Shown here: positions 12,480-22,500 of the stretch, piece after piece
Layout of the letters: every line of letters begins with the position of its first letter
Numbering within the stretch: position 1 is the stretch's first letter
Assembly (NCBI RefSeq): GCF_029873635.1
Contig: NC_080423.1
Span: forward strand, 101,866,991-101,930,990
Direction of reading: 5' to 3'
DNA from: Malania oleifera
Lineage: Eukaryota; Streptophyta; Magnoliopsida; Santalales; Ximeniaceae
Length of the DNA: 64,000 bases
Notes under the pieces: model-generated
What the model was told of the DNA's origin: nothing
Databases searched by the model: none
The model's input: only the letters and a program-made list of their open reading frames with translations
Program-made: the position numbers and the translations under genes

Positions 12480-12533
12480 GTCTAAAAAATAAGTTTCCTG
12501 TTTTCCATATTGACCACTGAAAAGCGAATACAA

Positions 12534-13276
12534 AAATAAATAAAAAATAAAAATAAAAAACCAAACCTGCAGTCCCGTAGATCTACGTCTGCCGTCCCCG
12601 TATGTTTCTTGTGCAAATTCGCCTACTACGTCTTTTCCCTAACACTCCTCGCAACAACGCCGGAGCCAATCGCTGCCAACGCCGGAGGTGAAAACGCTAC
12701 CACTGCGTCCTGGAACTCCATTGCGGAACGCCGCTACTGCAAGGCCCAATCCGTGATCGACGCGGGCACTCCACAGATGGTCGCGGGATGCCGCTGCTGC
12801 AAGGCCCACTGGCGGCGGCAAGGCAGTCCCACCTAATCTCCCGGAGATCCAAACGCGAGGACTGGAGAACGAGGCCACGCGAGCGACAGAGAATACATCC
12901 TGCGACGGTGGATCGCAAGAAACGCGAGCAACTGTCCGGCAAAGACGGCAGGCCAGGAGACGCGAGCGACAGAAAAGTCCGGTGACGGCAGCTCCCAAGA
13001 ATGAAGGCGGCAGGCCAAAAACGCGAGCGACGAGTTAAGGACGGCTCGCAAGGTAGTCCCACCCAATCTCCCGGAGATCCAGACGCGACGACTGGAAAAC
13101 GAGGTCACACGAGCGCCAGATATTACTTCCGGCGACGGTGGCTCGCAAGAAAAAGCGAACAACAGTTAGGGCACAAATGCTTTTCTTGTACGAATTAAAA
13201 TTCCTTTTACTTAATTGACTTGTGCTTGTTCTATCTCATGTGAAAAGGAGCCAATTTATGTTTTAACTAAATTAAA
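12534..13276 (-). promoter_or_regulatory. LINE 5' UTR, GC-rich, with internal direct repeats
   Basis: GC content is far above the surroundings. A roughly 105-bp segment at 12828-12932 recurs at 13055-13160 (shared CTCCCGGAGATCCA, GACTGGA, ACGAGG and GCGACGGTGG), with a shorter related piece between. Open frames across it on both strands are by-products. Repeated 5' UTR units commonly hold the promoter in LINEs; here that is inference. Confidence 0.65.
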
Positions 13277-13309
13277 CTCATGCCACACAATTTATATAAT
13301 AATTATAAA
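13277..13309. repeat. 33-bp target-site duplication of the LINE, right copy
   Basis: Matches 6560-6592 except for two transitions (A for G, T for C). The sequence contains the ATGCCACAC motif (reversed GTGTGGCAT) conserved in the local LTRs. The LINE therefore landed in that conserved spot. Confidence 0.75.
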
Positions 13310-13600
13310 TTTATAAATTACCTAAGAAATTTTTTTAAATATATACTCACTAAATTTTAAACAAAATGCAGGTGTGATCCACTCCCTATATTTAAATTTA
13401 AATCCCAACATATTACAAAAACCCAATCTGATAAAGTCTCGATAGTTTAATTTAACTCCAAAAATATTCCCAAAACTCAATCTGATCAAATCCCTGCAGT
13501 TTAATTTAACTCCAAAAATACTCCCAAAAATTTGTTGTAATCTCCCAAGACATTGTGTGTAACCACGGTATTCATCAGTCATAAGTAAGGGTACTTAATA
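13310..13600 (-). repeat. Reversed LTR fragment, right of the LINE, with 54-bp duplication
   Basis: Continuation of the fragment at 5978-6559. It holds a 54-bp tandem duplication (13424-13477 and 13478-13531) sharing CAATCTGAT and GTTTAATTTAACTCC. No coding potential beyond an 86-codon frame of low complexity. Confidence 0.5.
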
Positions 13601-13725
13601 AAATCAGGATGGAGCCACTATGTGGGTGGCTACCGACTCTTCTATAGGGATGGATTGTGAATTAAGGATGTGATCGGTAACAGTAAGCAAATTTCAAGGA
13701 TGAAATTTTTATAAAGGGGAGAGAT
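13601..13725 (+). mobile_element. 3' end of a Ty3/gypsy internal region with polypurine tract
   Basis: TTTCAAGGATGAAATTTTTA followed by the purine tract AAAGGGGAGAGA (13714-13724) lies immediately upstream of the TG at 13726. That is the typical end of a Ty3/gypsy internal region, so the LTR at 13726 is a 3' LTR and not a solo copy. Only about 125 bp of internal sequence remain. Confidence 0.75.
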
Positions 13726-14016
13726 TGTAGAAACCCAAACTCGAAAAATAAAAAGAAATAAATAAAAGAAGAAAACGAGGAAATTTAAAAAGGGCACAGT
13801 AGTAGGACTCATCGATGAATCCCTTGTTTTCATCGACTAGTGCCCTGCTGTGTCTCGTTGACGAAGTTCAGGTGTCGTCGACGAAGAAATCCCGAGTGAT
13901 AGGAAATTTCAGGCTTAAGGTTCATCGACGAACCCCTTCTTTCTTCTATGAACGTTCTTCTACAAGTCATCGACAAATGCTCCATTTCATCGATGAAACT
14001 GGTCGGCTCAATGGTC

Positions 14017-14026
14017 TATAAATAGG
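14017..14026 (+). promoter_or_regulatory. TATA box of the gypsy-type LTR
   Basis: TATAAATAGG lies 20-30 bp after the last palindrome of the array and about 40 bp before the (CT)n leader. This is the arrangement expected of an LTR U3/R boundary. Confidence 0.65.
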
Positions 14027-14055
14027 CCATAGATAACTTTTTCATTAAGAAAACC

Positions 14056-14061
<6 letters not shown>

Positions 14062-14123
<62 letters not shown>
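14062..14123. repeat. (CT)n microsatellite in LTR leader
   Basis: About 31 perfect CT units just downstream of the TATA box. The same tract occurs at the matching place at 4921-4950 and, reversed, at 5640-5668 and 49577-49614. Confidence 0.95.
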
Positions 14124-14520
14124 AACCCGTGAACCTCACCCTTCTCTCTTTGATTTCTTGTCGTTTGTCACCCGAATCGACGATCGGAAGTCACCATGAA
14201 GTTCAAGGAACAAATCTTTACGAGTTAACTGGAATGAAATCGTGTTTTGGGGTTTTCCAAGCATCACCCCAAAGTTGAGGTAAGGGTAGAAATGGGTTAT
14301 TTATTTAGCAGTTAACTGATTAAATAGGGTGTATGGGCCTGTGGATGTTTAATGATTATTATTCTGGGGTTGAGTTGTTTGAATTAGGGAAATGTGTTTT
14401 CAGGGTTTTGGAGCCCACGTCGCCATGGGTTGGGCTTTAGGAGTGTCGTTGGAACTCTCTCAGTAAATAGGTAAGAGAATTAAGTTAAGTCAGGTTTTTA
14501 TTAAAATTGAACCTATTAAA

Positions 14521-14572
<52 letters not shown>

Positions 14573-14978
14573 TTCAAGGGTTATTTCGAAAACGGACCAT
14601 TTAAAGTGGACTTTATAAATTTAGGATATATGATATGGTATTTTGGATAAAACGAACGGTGGAAAACTGGTTTTATCTTACAAACCTCAAACTGTGTTTT
14701 TTTGGTTGTTTAAATGGCTATATTCAAATATTGAAATTGTGTGGCAAGTGAATAAGTGGTATGGGTTATACCTGTTAGGTATGGTTTGTGAAACATACTG
14801 GAATTGCCTTTGCGAAATACTATGATTATATTTAACGACCGTGAGCCAAGGTTTATTTAACGGTTGTGAGCCGATTTGTATTTAATGGCTGTGAGCTGGG
14901 TTTTATTCAATTGCTATGAGTCGGGTTGTATTTAACGGCTGAGGACCGAGTTGTACATGATGGCTAAGTGTGATGACC

Positions 14979-15020
<42 letters not shown>

Positions 15021-15239
15021 TAAAGTACAATAATAATAAAATAATAAAAATAGTCATTAAGTTAATATCAATACAGAAGTGTTTTTCTGTAGGATCCTTG
15101 ATTCCATGTTTGATGCCTAAGAAAGACCTTGTCTTAGCGAGTGCTCAGAGACCATTGCGGCTCAGTCATTCCCTGGAGGTCGGCCTGGTCAAAATGGAAT
15201 TTCATAGGATAAACAGGATAGACACTATTTGTATACGTA

Positions 15240-15515
15240 AATAAGTTTATATACATAAAATAGTGTTTTGACAGACATAATTTGTAGAAATACATAATAA
15301 GATGATAATAATATAGGTATCATATGTGGGGCCCACAAGACTATGTGGGGTCCATATGAGTCCCGGAGCCACAAGACACTGTTTATATACGTAAATGAGT
15401 ACATAAAACAATGTTTTAACTGATATAATTTGAAGAAATATATGATAAAATAATAATAATATAGGTATCCTATGCGGGGCCCACAAGACTGTGTGGGGCC
15501 CACATGAGTCCCGAA
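15240..15515. repeat. Tandem duplication, about 150-bp units
   Basis: Two copies of a segment carrying AATATAGGTATC, then a GTGGGGCCCACAAGACT stretch (15314 and 15463). Short GTGGGGCCCACA palindromes recur again at 15615-15665. The peptides open on the minus strand here are by-products. Confidence 0.8.
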
Positions 15516-15734
15516 ACCGTATGAAGGTTTTCACAAGTCTCAAAACTATGCAGGATGCATAAAATCGTATAAGAGTTATTGGAATTACGTACGATCCATT
15601 TGGATCTCGAAATTGTGTGGGGCCCACAAGACTACATGGGGCCCACAAGACCATGTGGGGCCCACATGAGTTTTTAAAATTTAAATTTAATTCTTGTTCA
15701 AAAATAAAATAAAATAAAATAAATACTAAATATA

Positions 15735-16062
15735 GTTTAAAATTAATAACAATGATAATAATAATGATTAAGAAAAATAATAAAATAATAAAATAATTAG
15801 TTAGGTAATGGATTAATTAATAAGGTAAGTAATTAATTAAAAATTTATTTAGTGAGAATGGTGGCAAGCACTCCCAAATGGCCTCCACTCAAGTTTAAAA
15901 TTAATAACAATGATAATAATAATGATAATAATGATTAAGAAAAAATAATAAAATAATAAAATAATTAGTTAGGTAATGGATTAATTAATTAGGTAAGTAA
16001 TTAATTAAAAATTTATTTAGTGGGAATGGTGGCAAGCACTCCCAAATAGCCTCCACTCAACC
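15735..16062. repeat. Tandem duplication, 158-bp units
   Basis: GTTTAAAATTAATAACAATG starts at 15735 and 15893. Both copies run through GGTGGCAAGCACTCCCAAAT and CCTCCACTCAA. The second copy differs by an extra ATAATAATG unit and a few substitutions. Confidence 0.85.
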
Positions 16063-18706
16063 CATACCTTGCCCATCCCTTGCCCATTCTTTAATTTTTA
16101 AAATTTTAATTTCACCCATTTGCCCCACACTTTTATAAATTCTATTTCTTCCCCAAAATTTTCCTATAAATAGGGAGCTCTCAACCTTGATTTTTCACAA
16201 CAATTTTCCAAGGAAGAGAAGGATTAGTGAGTGAAAGAATTTGTGGTGGAGAGAGAATTTTTGAATAAATTCTTAATCACCCACTTTTTCCGATCTCATT
16301 TCTTAAAGATAATTATTGTGTTCGTAGCACACAGTAAAAGAAGAAGGTAAGTAAATTTTGATTATGTTAGTTTCTTTTTATTTTAAATTCATACCCGAGT
16401 TTATTTTGTACGTAAATTTTAATTATGTTACTTAGTTCCACAAAATTTCCATGAGTTTATTTTTACGCATATTTAATTATACCAGTTCTATCTTTAATAT
16501 ACTTTCATCTATTTTTGGGTTAAGAAATGTTCCAATCCTCTCGGGTAAATTTTCAGCATTTCTTTCTATTCAAAAATAAAATTATATATATATTTAACAC
16601 AAAAATTGTGTGGCATGAGTTTATTTGTACGTTACATTTTTATGAAAATATGAGTAAAGATGAGATTTTCACGATATTATTTTTTTTAATTTTGCATAAA
16701 TTATAATAAGATGATTTTAAAACCCCTTATGGCAACGAAAGTTCAAAGTTACAGATGCTCGGTACCGCAGCTTAAAGTTTATACGGATCAAAGTGCACCC
16801 ACACTGTTTACAGAGTGGTTATTTATGTTAGTGGATTTCTCCTGAGTGCACACCTGGTTTAAGTCCAGGACTTAATAAGGAAAATCTCACTTAAAGTTTA
16901 CGTACGTTGATTTAGTTTGGTCGGCCAGCCAGCTAAGTCCAGTCTTCGGACCGCACAACCCAGTCATGGGGGTAAACATGACTTACGGCAAACAGGCCTA
17001 AGGGTGGTTTTTATAATATATGTTTATACATATTTAATTACGTATACAAGTTACTGATGATTTGAAGGAAAAGTATAAGTTTACGTGAAAAGGATCATTC
17101 TGGTGCTTAAATGACGATCTAAGGAAAATGTATAAGGAAAAGTATATGTATGTTTATCATTAAATGTTTTTTTTACAGTTTTAAAGTTAAAAGTTTAATT
17201 TACCAGTTATAATATATGATTATAAAAAATTTATTATTGAAATTTATGACAAAAGTTTTATGCAGAAATTTTTAAATTTATGTTTATTCTAAAAGCAGTC
17301 TTGAAGTTATAGTATTAAATATTGTTTTACGAAATTCTTTAAAAACTCATTTTGGCCACACACTAATAATAATCTTATTTACTTACTGAGCGTCGTCTCA
17401 CCCCAATCATATTTTATTTCAGATAACTCTGAAGGACATGTCAGAAATCAGGCTTAGCAAGCATGCGGGTGGGGATTAGAAAAATAAAGATTGATTAGAA
17501 ATATTAGTATGGTTTCAGATATTTATGTTTGTGTAATTTTTCTTCTTTTGAAATAAGTGATTGTAACATGAATAATTAGGGCTCTGGTGTAATAAAAATT
17601 GAGTTTATTTTGCTTCCGCTGTAAATTAGTAGTAAAAAGTTAATATCCCAGGCCCCTCGGGGTCGGGGTGTTACACTAAGAGCCGATTTTTATTTGACGA
17701 TCGGGGGCTGAGTTTATTTGACGACCGGGGGCCTGGTTTTGTGGAATGGCAAATTTTATACGAAATGAAACTTATACTACTGTTTTATTACTTAAATTGC
17801 ATGATATGATTTAAGAATCCTGAGGACCAGTTGTGAGCTCGGTACTATTGCTAGGTAATTATTATTTGGCCATGTGTGCCCACGCTGTACTAAGAGGTGT
17901 AGGATGGTTTCAGCCGATTAGCCTAAGTAGAAGATGTACCTTTCCTGGGGTCCGAACCAGGAAGTGGTAAGACAATCAGACCTCCAACTGGGTTACAGAT
18001 GCCTGCAGGTGTATTAGTAGATGGATACTTTGTTTGGATTGATCCCTCAAGGCTAAGTCCAACCTTCAGGCCGCACAACCCGTCATGGGGGTTAAGCCTG
18101 TCGTTTAGTCCCAGGGAGTGTCTTTTACGCATATATGCTAATTTATGTAAATGGTATTTCTAATTATTGAATTGGTTTATATTGTGAAAATAAAAAGGAT
18201 ATTTTCAAATTTGTAGAGTGAGTATAATGTATAACTACTATTTTTGGTTAAATGGTGAATGGAATGTTTCTATTTACACTAAAACTCATGTTGGTCACAC
18301 ATTGATATTAACTTAATTTGCCTTACCAAAAAGTGTCTCACCTCAATATAAAAATCATCTTTTTAGGACCATCTCGAGGTCGAGTATAGTGATCTCCGGG
18401 GTGAGGTGATAGCTAATTTGGTTTTTGTGAGTGTCTGTAAGAACTCTACTGTATTTAAATTTTGTGTGAAGTTTCTTAGATATGTAATATGGTCATTCAG
18501 ACTAAGTTAGTTTTCTTTCTTTTAGTTGGAATGTAATATGGATATCGAGAGACTTTTATGTATATTGGTAATTTAGAACTCTGGTAATGGATTTTGGAGA
18601 ATGTATTATTTATTTTCGCTGCATTTATAGAATGAATATGGTATCAGATGCATAGACGTCACTAAAGTAGCACCTTGGGCCCCACATGGCGGGTCAAGGC
18701 GTTACA

Positions 18707-18767
18707 TCAATGATGTTTTATACTCATCTTTAACGAATATAAGAGTTTATTTATAATTATAAAAAAA
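18707..18767. other. Short spacer after LTR, nothing seen
   Basis: AT-rich sequence between the LTR end and the decayed RT; no feature recognised. Confidence 0.4.
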
Positions 18768-19150
18768 AAATCCCATAAAACTAAGTAGCTCATGTCCAAA
18801 AGTTGCATCCGATTAATCAATCTAGTGTAAGGGAGAAATGATCCTTAGGAAAGAGCCTTACTAGGGTTCATCAAGTAAATGCAAATCCTTTATTTTCCAC
18901 TAGCTAGCTTTGTTGACTAAGACCAAGTTGCGTACCAGTCTAAATAGTCCATCTCTATATTATAAAAATCTACCTTAATTCTGAAAATTTTAAACCTTTT
19001 CATTGATGCCACAATTGCATTTTTTGGGTGAATTTATTTTCTTTGCTTCATTGGGTAAAAAGTCGAATCTACATTTAGCCAATGAACTATATTTGGTGTG
19101 GGGATCAATGCTTAGCATGTCCTTTGAAAACCAAGCAAATACATCTATAT
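18768..19150 (-). pseudogene. Decayed Ty3/gypsy reverse transcriptase, N-terminal part
   Basis: Minus-strand translation in shifting frames gives DVFAWFSKDMLSID, HWLNVDSTFYPMKQRK, then a degraded NGKWR-like region (SGKWRICIYLMNPSKA) and SFLPYTRLINRMQLLDM. This is the order of conserved RT segments in Ty3/gypsy elements of the Tat/Athila type. At least two frameshifts and several stops. Very old relic. Confidence 0.7.
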
Positions 19151-20679
19151 TAGCTTATTAGAAGTCCATGAGCTATGTCTTTAGCTACTGTTTATGTTGA
19201 AACTAACTTAAGTTGAGTCTATAACACATTCATCATAAAATGTCACATGCTTCAGCTTTTCAATTACGGTAAAAACCATGCATTGTAAACATGATGACTT
19301 TTGAAGGCTTTTGGAAGATTATTAATGCCTTGAACATCTCCAAGTGTTCTATGAGGTTTGTGTGCTTTTTTTGTTTATCCATTACTAGCATCATTAAGCC
19401 AGATGAAAATAACTCCCCAACAATCTTTTTAGTAAATAGTGGTATGCCCTAGAAATGGTCTAAATCATGCTCTAAGCATAGCAGCACCAATAATCAATGT
19501 TCATTTTCTTCTTAGACTCCTTGCTTGCTTTTTAGATAGTGATTTTGCACATGAGGAGCCTACGAGCAAGCCGGAGCATTGCTATATTATGCTTAATTTG
19601 TGATAACAATGCATCTGCATTATGGTCTACACTTGGGATTCTCATATGCTTTTGCATTGCATTAAGTTTCTCAATGACGATTGCTACTTGACTAGCGTGA
19701 AACTAGGCAAGAACAAGGTTAAGGTCATTTATTAGTGGATTGGAGGGCTAGCCTAAGCATGAGAAAACCAAGTGACGATCATCCTCATAGTAGGTGATTC
19801 ATGACAGCTTGACATTAGTGAGCCTAATCAAGATAGTGGGGATCAGGCTCGCCACTCCTAGATATGACAAGTCAAATCCTTCTATCAAAATTATATCTTA
19901 CCTGTGAGTAGAATTGCCCTAACCTTCTTATTGGGTCACACATCTCCCAATTACAAGCTAGTCAATTTAACTTAATTTAATTTGTAAACTATATATCATC
20001 CTAACCTTTAGAAGCTATTCTCTCCTATATAATACATTTAACTTTTCACTTTGAACTCATCTAATAAGATAATGAGGTTTTGTTTGCATCAGTTTGAAAC
20101 TTGGTTAGGTTTGTGCAAAAAGTATTTGCCCCTTCTACCTTGTATTCTTGGGAGAAAATAATCTTGAGTGTGGTAAAATATTTTTTTTTTTTTTTTTAAA
20201 TTATAAGGTAACTGCAGTGTTTGAAATGATGAGATTAAATTTGTCATTTTGAAAGATAAATAATATCTAGGGATTTTGTACTATTAGAAAACTTAAAAAC
20301 ACTCATGGAATAAAAATAGTAAATTAAAAAAAAAAAAAAAAAAACAACTTAACATCTTAAAAGTTTCAGTTTCGTAACTCATAAAATTTAGAAGTCTAAA
20401 AAATTTTAAAAAAAAATCGTAAGTTAGTTTTTTAAAGTTTTAAAATGTTTACTAAATATATTTGCCAAACCTTTACTTTTTAAAATAATAAATTGATGGA
20501 GGTGGGGAAATTTCTGTACACGTTGATGGTATATATTTAATATAAATAGGATATAAAATTATTAGGTAATTCAAAAATATAATATAATACAAATTTCTAT
20601 TATATTTTATTTAAATTTATATAAATCTAACTCTAGGGATAGCTCCATAACCTCAACACATATTCAAATATTTGGTCTA
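19151..20679. other. AT-rich stretch, probably more of the decayed gypsy element
   Basis: About 1.5 kb with no open frame of note. A T-run lies at 20171-20188 and A-runs near 20329. Some minus-strand text (19540-19760) could be very degraded retroelement coding sequence, but I cannot support a specific domain. Confidence 0.35.
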
Positions 20680-20926
20680 TGTTGTAAAATAAGTATATTT
20701 ATGTGGACAACTATCTAGATAATAGGTTACAACTTTTGGTATGCACACATCATGATTCATTATGTGGTTAACCTTTGGGATGCCAATGTATTTGTCTATA
20801 TAAGAACAAACTTTACAACAAAATGATATAATAAGATGATTAGCAACATCTAATTCCTGAAGAATTAGACTGTTGAATTTCTATAGTTTCAATTTTTTTT
20901 TTTCCTCTTTTATTTCATTTACAACA
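20680..20926 (+). repeat. 5' LTR of the old copia
   Basis: Begins TGTTGTAAAATAAGTATATT. It aligns with 28441-28531 plus 34013-34165 through TATGTGGACAACTATC, GGATGCCAATG, TTTGTCTATATAA and AGACTGTTGAATTTCTATA. The two LTRs differ at many positions. The last five bases differ between copies, so the exact 3' tip rests mainly on the GTCTA repeat. Confidence 0.8.
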
Positions 20927-21180
20927 CGTTATCAGTACGATCAAGTCTCTAATGGTATAACAAGTTTCGTTGGTATTATTCTAAAGCAAGAATCATGTTT
21001 CCTTTAACATTTGTTATCTATATAATTTTAACTTTCATCAAACTATATTTATATGTTAACTATATCTCTTATCTTGAATACGTGTCCTTAAATATTTTTA
21101 TGTTGGGACGCATGTGAGAATAACATTTCCATTTAATATTTACCTAACTTGGAATTTTAATTTATTTTCAAAGTGACTTT

Positions 21181-22303
21181 ATGATGTCAAACCTCATAAA
21201 ACTTGAATTCGTTACCCTTGATATTCTTAGAAGAAATTATCTCTCATGGGTACTTGATACTGAGATTCACCTTAATGCTATGAATCTTGGAAGTACAATT
21301 GAAGAAGGAAATCAAGCATCCTTACAAGATCGCGTAAAGGCAATGATTTTCCTTCGACACCATTTACACGAAAAATTGAAAATTGAGTACATTATTATTA
21401 AGGATCCATTAGTCCTTTGGAACAACTTAAAGGAGAGATATGAACATGAAAAAACGGTAATTCTTTCAAAAGCTCGATATGATTGGATACACTTATGACT
21501 ACAAGATTTTAAAACTGTAAGTGAATATAATTCAGCTTGTTCAAAATTAACTCTCAATTGAAGTTATGTGGAGAAAAAATTACCGATGATGATATGTTAG
21601 AAAAAACATATTCGACTTTTCATGTCTCAAATATGCTCCTGCAACAGCAATATCAAAAGCGTAGATTTACAAAAATATTCTGAGTTAATTTCTTGTTTAT
21701 TTGTGGCAAAACAAAATAATGAGCTTTTGTTCAAAAATCATCAATTTCATCTTACTGGCTCAACACCATTCCCTAAAGTGAATGTGGCTTTTTCTCAAGG
21801 TCGTGGACGAGGCCGTGGTGGTAAAAGGGATCGTGGTAGGAAAAATTATTGGACCCGTGATGATCATCATTTAAAGTTTGAAAGCGAAGGTGCTGAAAAT
21901 ACTCAAAGGAAATGGGCAAAGAATAAAGAAAGCTCTGAACAAAATAACAAAGTGTCAAATAATGACAATATTTGCTATAGGTGTGAAACAAAAGGTCATT
22001 GGTCTCGAATATATCGCACTCCTAAACACCTAGTTGATCTTTATAAGGCATCATTAAAAGGAAAAAGGAAAAATGCTGAAGTGAATTTGTCTGAACCCAT
22101 TGATACTAAGTATGAGTCTCCTTTGGATGTTGATTTTGATGTTTACTAAGTATGAGTCTCCTTTGGATGTTGATCTTTATAAGGCATCATTAAAAGGAAA
22201 AAGGAAAAATGCTGAAGTGAATTTGTCTAAACCCATTGATACTAAGTATGAGTCTCCTTTGGATGTTGATTTTGATGTTTCTGATTTTTTTTTAGGATCC
22301 TAG
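21181..22303 (+). pseudogene. Old copia Gag remnant with mutated zinc knuckle
   Basis: The N-terminal frame (21181-21498) has YLSWVLDTEIHL and LWNNLKERYEHEKT, typical of copia Gag (UBN2-like). A stop and frameshift follow. The nucleocapsid part (21622-22149) has a basic RGRGRGGKRDRGR stretch and a CCHC-like CYRCETKGHWSRIY, in which the last Cys is Tyr. A 136-bp tandem duplication disrupts the end. Confidence 0.8.
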
Positions 22304-22304
22304 T
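22033..22304. repeat. 136-bp tandem duplication in the old copia gag
   Basis: GTTGATCTTTATAAGGCATC starts at 22033 and 22169. The two copies differ by one substitution in the Glu/Lys codon after TTGTCT. The duplication creates a stop and frame change at 22147. Confidence 0.9.
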
Positions 22305-22500
22305 GGCAAAATTGATCATTTGATTGGGGATGGAAATGTCTACTATTAAACTATCTTCATGTTTATGTTATTTTGAAAAAATTAATTTACGAAAGTTTTT
22401 AAAGTTTTACTTATAATATGCTCGGTAATATTTTGTTATCTTTCCTAATTCTTAAATTTTACTTTTCATTTACTAGATCATACAAAATAAACTTGATAAC

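Larger units (their letters stand above)
6593..13276 (-). mobile_element. Plant L1-type LINE, near full length, inactivated by stops
   Basis: Minus-strand element of about 6.7 kb. Order on the minus strand: GC-rich 5' UTR (13276-12534), ORF1 (12479-11022), ORF2 (11011-6887), and a poly(A) tail seen as a T-run at 6607-6622. A 33-bp direct repeat flanks it. Both ORFs are disrupted only by in-frame stops, with no frameshift found, so the copy is fairly young but dead. The C-terminal RNase H is a known feature of a plant L1 subgroup. Confidence 0.9.
14969..17675 (+). mobile_element. Nested solo LTR, TSD CTAAG
   Basis: Starts TGTGATGACCC and ends GGGGTGTTACA; flanked by CTAAG at 14964-14968 and 17676-17680. 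It is 2,707 bp with no coding region. It has its own TATA box (TATAAATAGG, 16165-16174), the TTGTGTGGCATGAG motif (16607), CTTCGGACCGCACAACCC (16943), a GGCCACACACTA block (17355) and CGTCGTCTCACCCC (17390). It belongs to a related but distinct family from its host LTR, and carries two independent tandem duplications. Confidence 0.88.
13726..18706 (+). mobile_element. 3' LTR of a Ty3/gypsy element, split by a nested solo LTR
   Basis: Starts TGTAGAAACCC after a PPT and ends CAAGGCGTTACA at 18706. It is interrupted at 14969-17675; without the insert it is about 2.27 kb. Parts in order: seven GTCGAC-type palindrome variants (13805-14000), TATA box at 14017, a long (CT)n leader (14062-14123), an AT run (14524-14570), ATTGTGTGGCA (14736), GTGAGCCG minisatellite (14834-14965 and 17681-17730), the CTTCAGGCCGCACAACCC...CATGGGGG block (18064-18091), and an AAAGTGTCTCACCTC block (about 18328). 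Confidence 0.85.

Noticed and set aside
12609-13198. Several open frames on both strands
   Set aside because: They lie in the GC-rich LINE 5' UTR, where stops are rare by composition; no codon pattern or homology.
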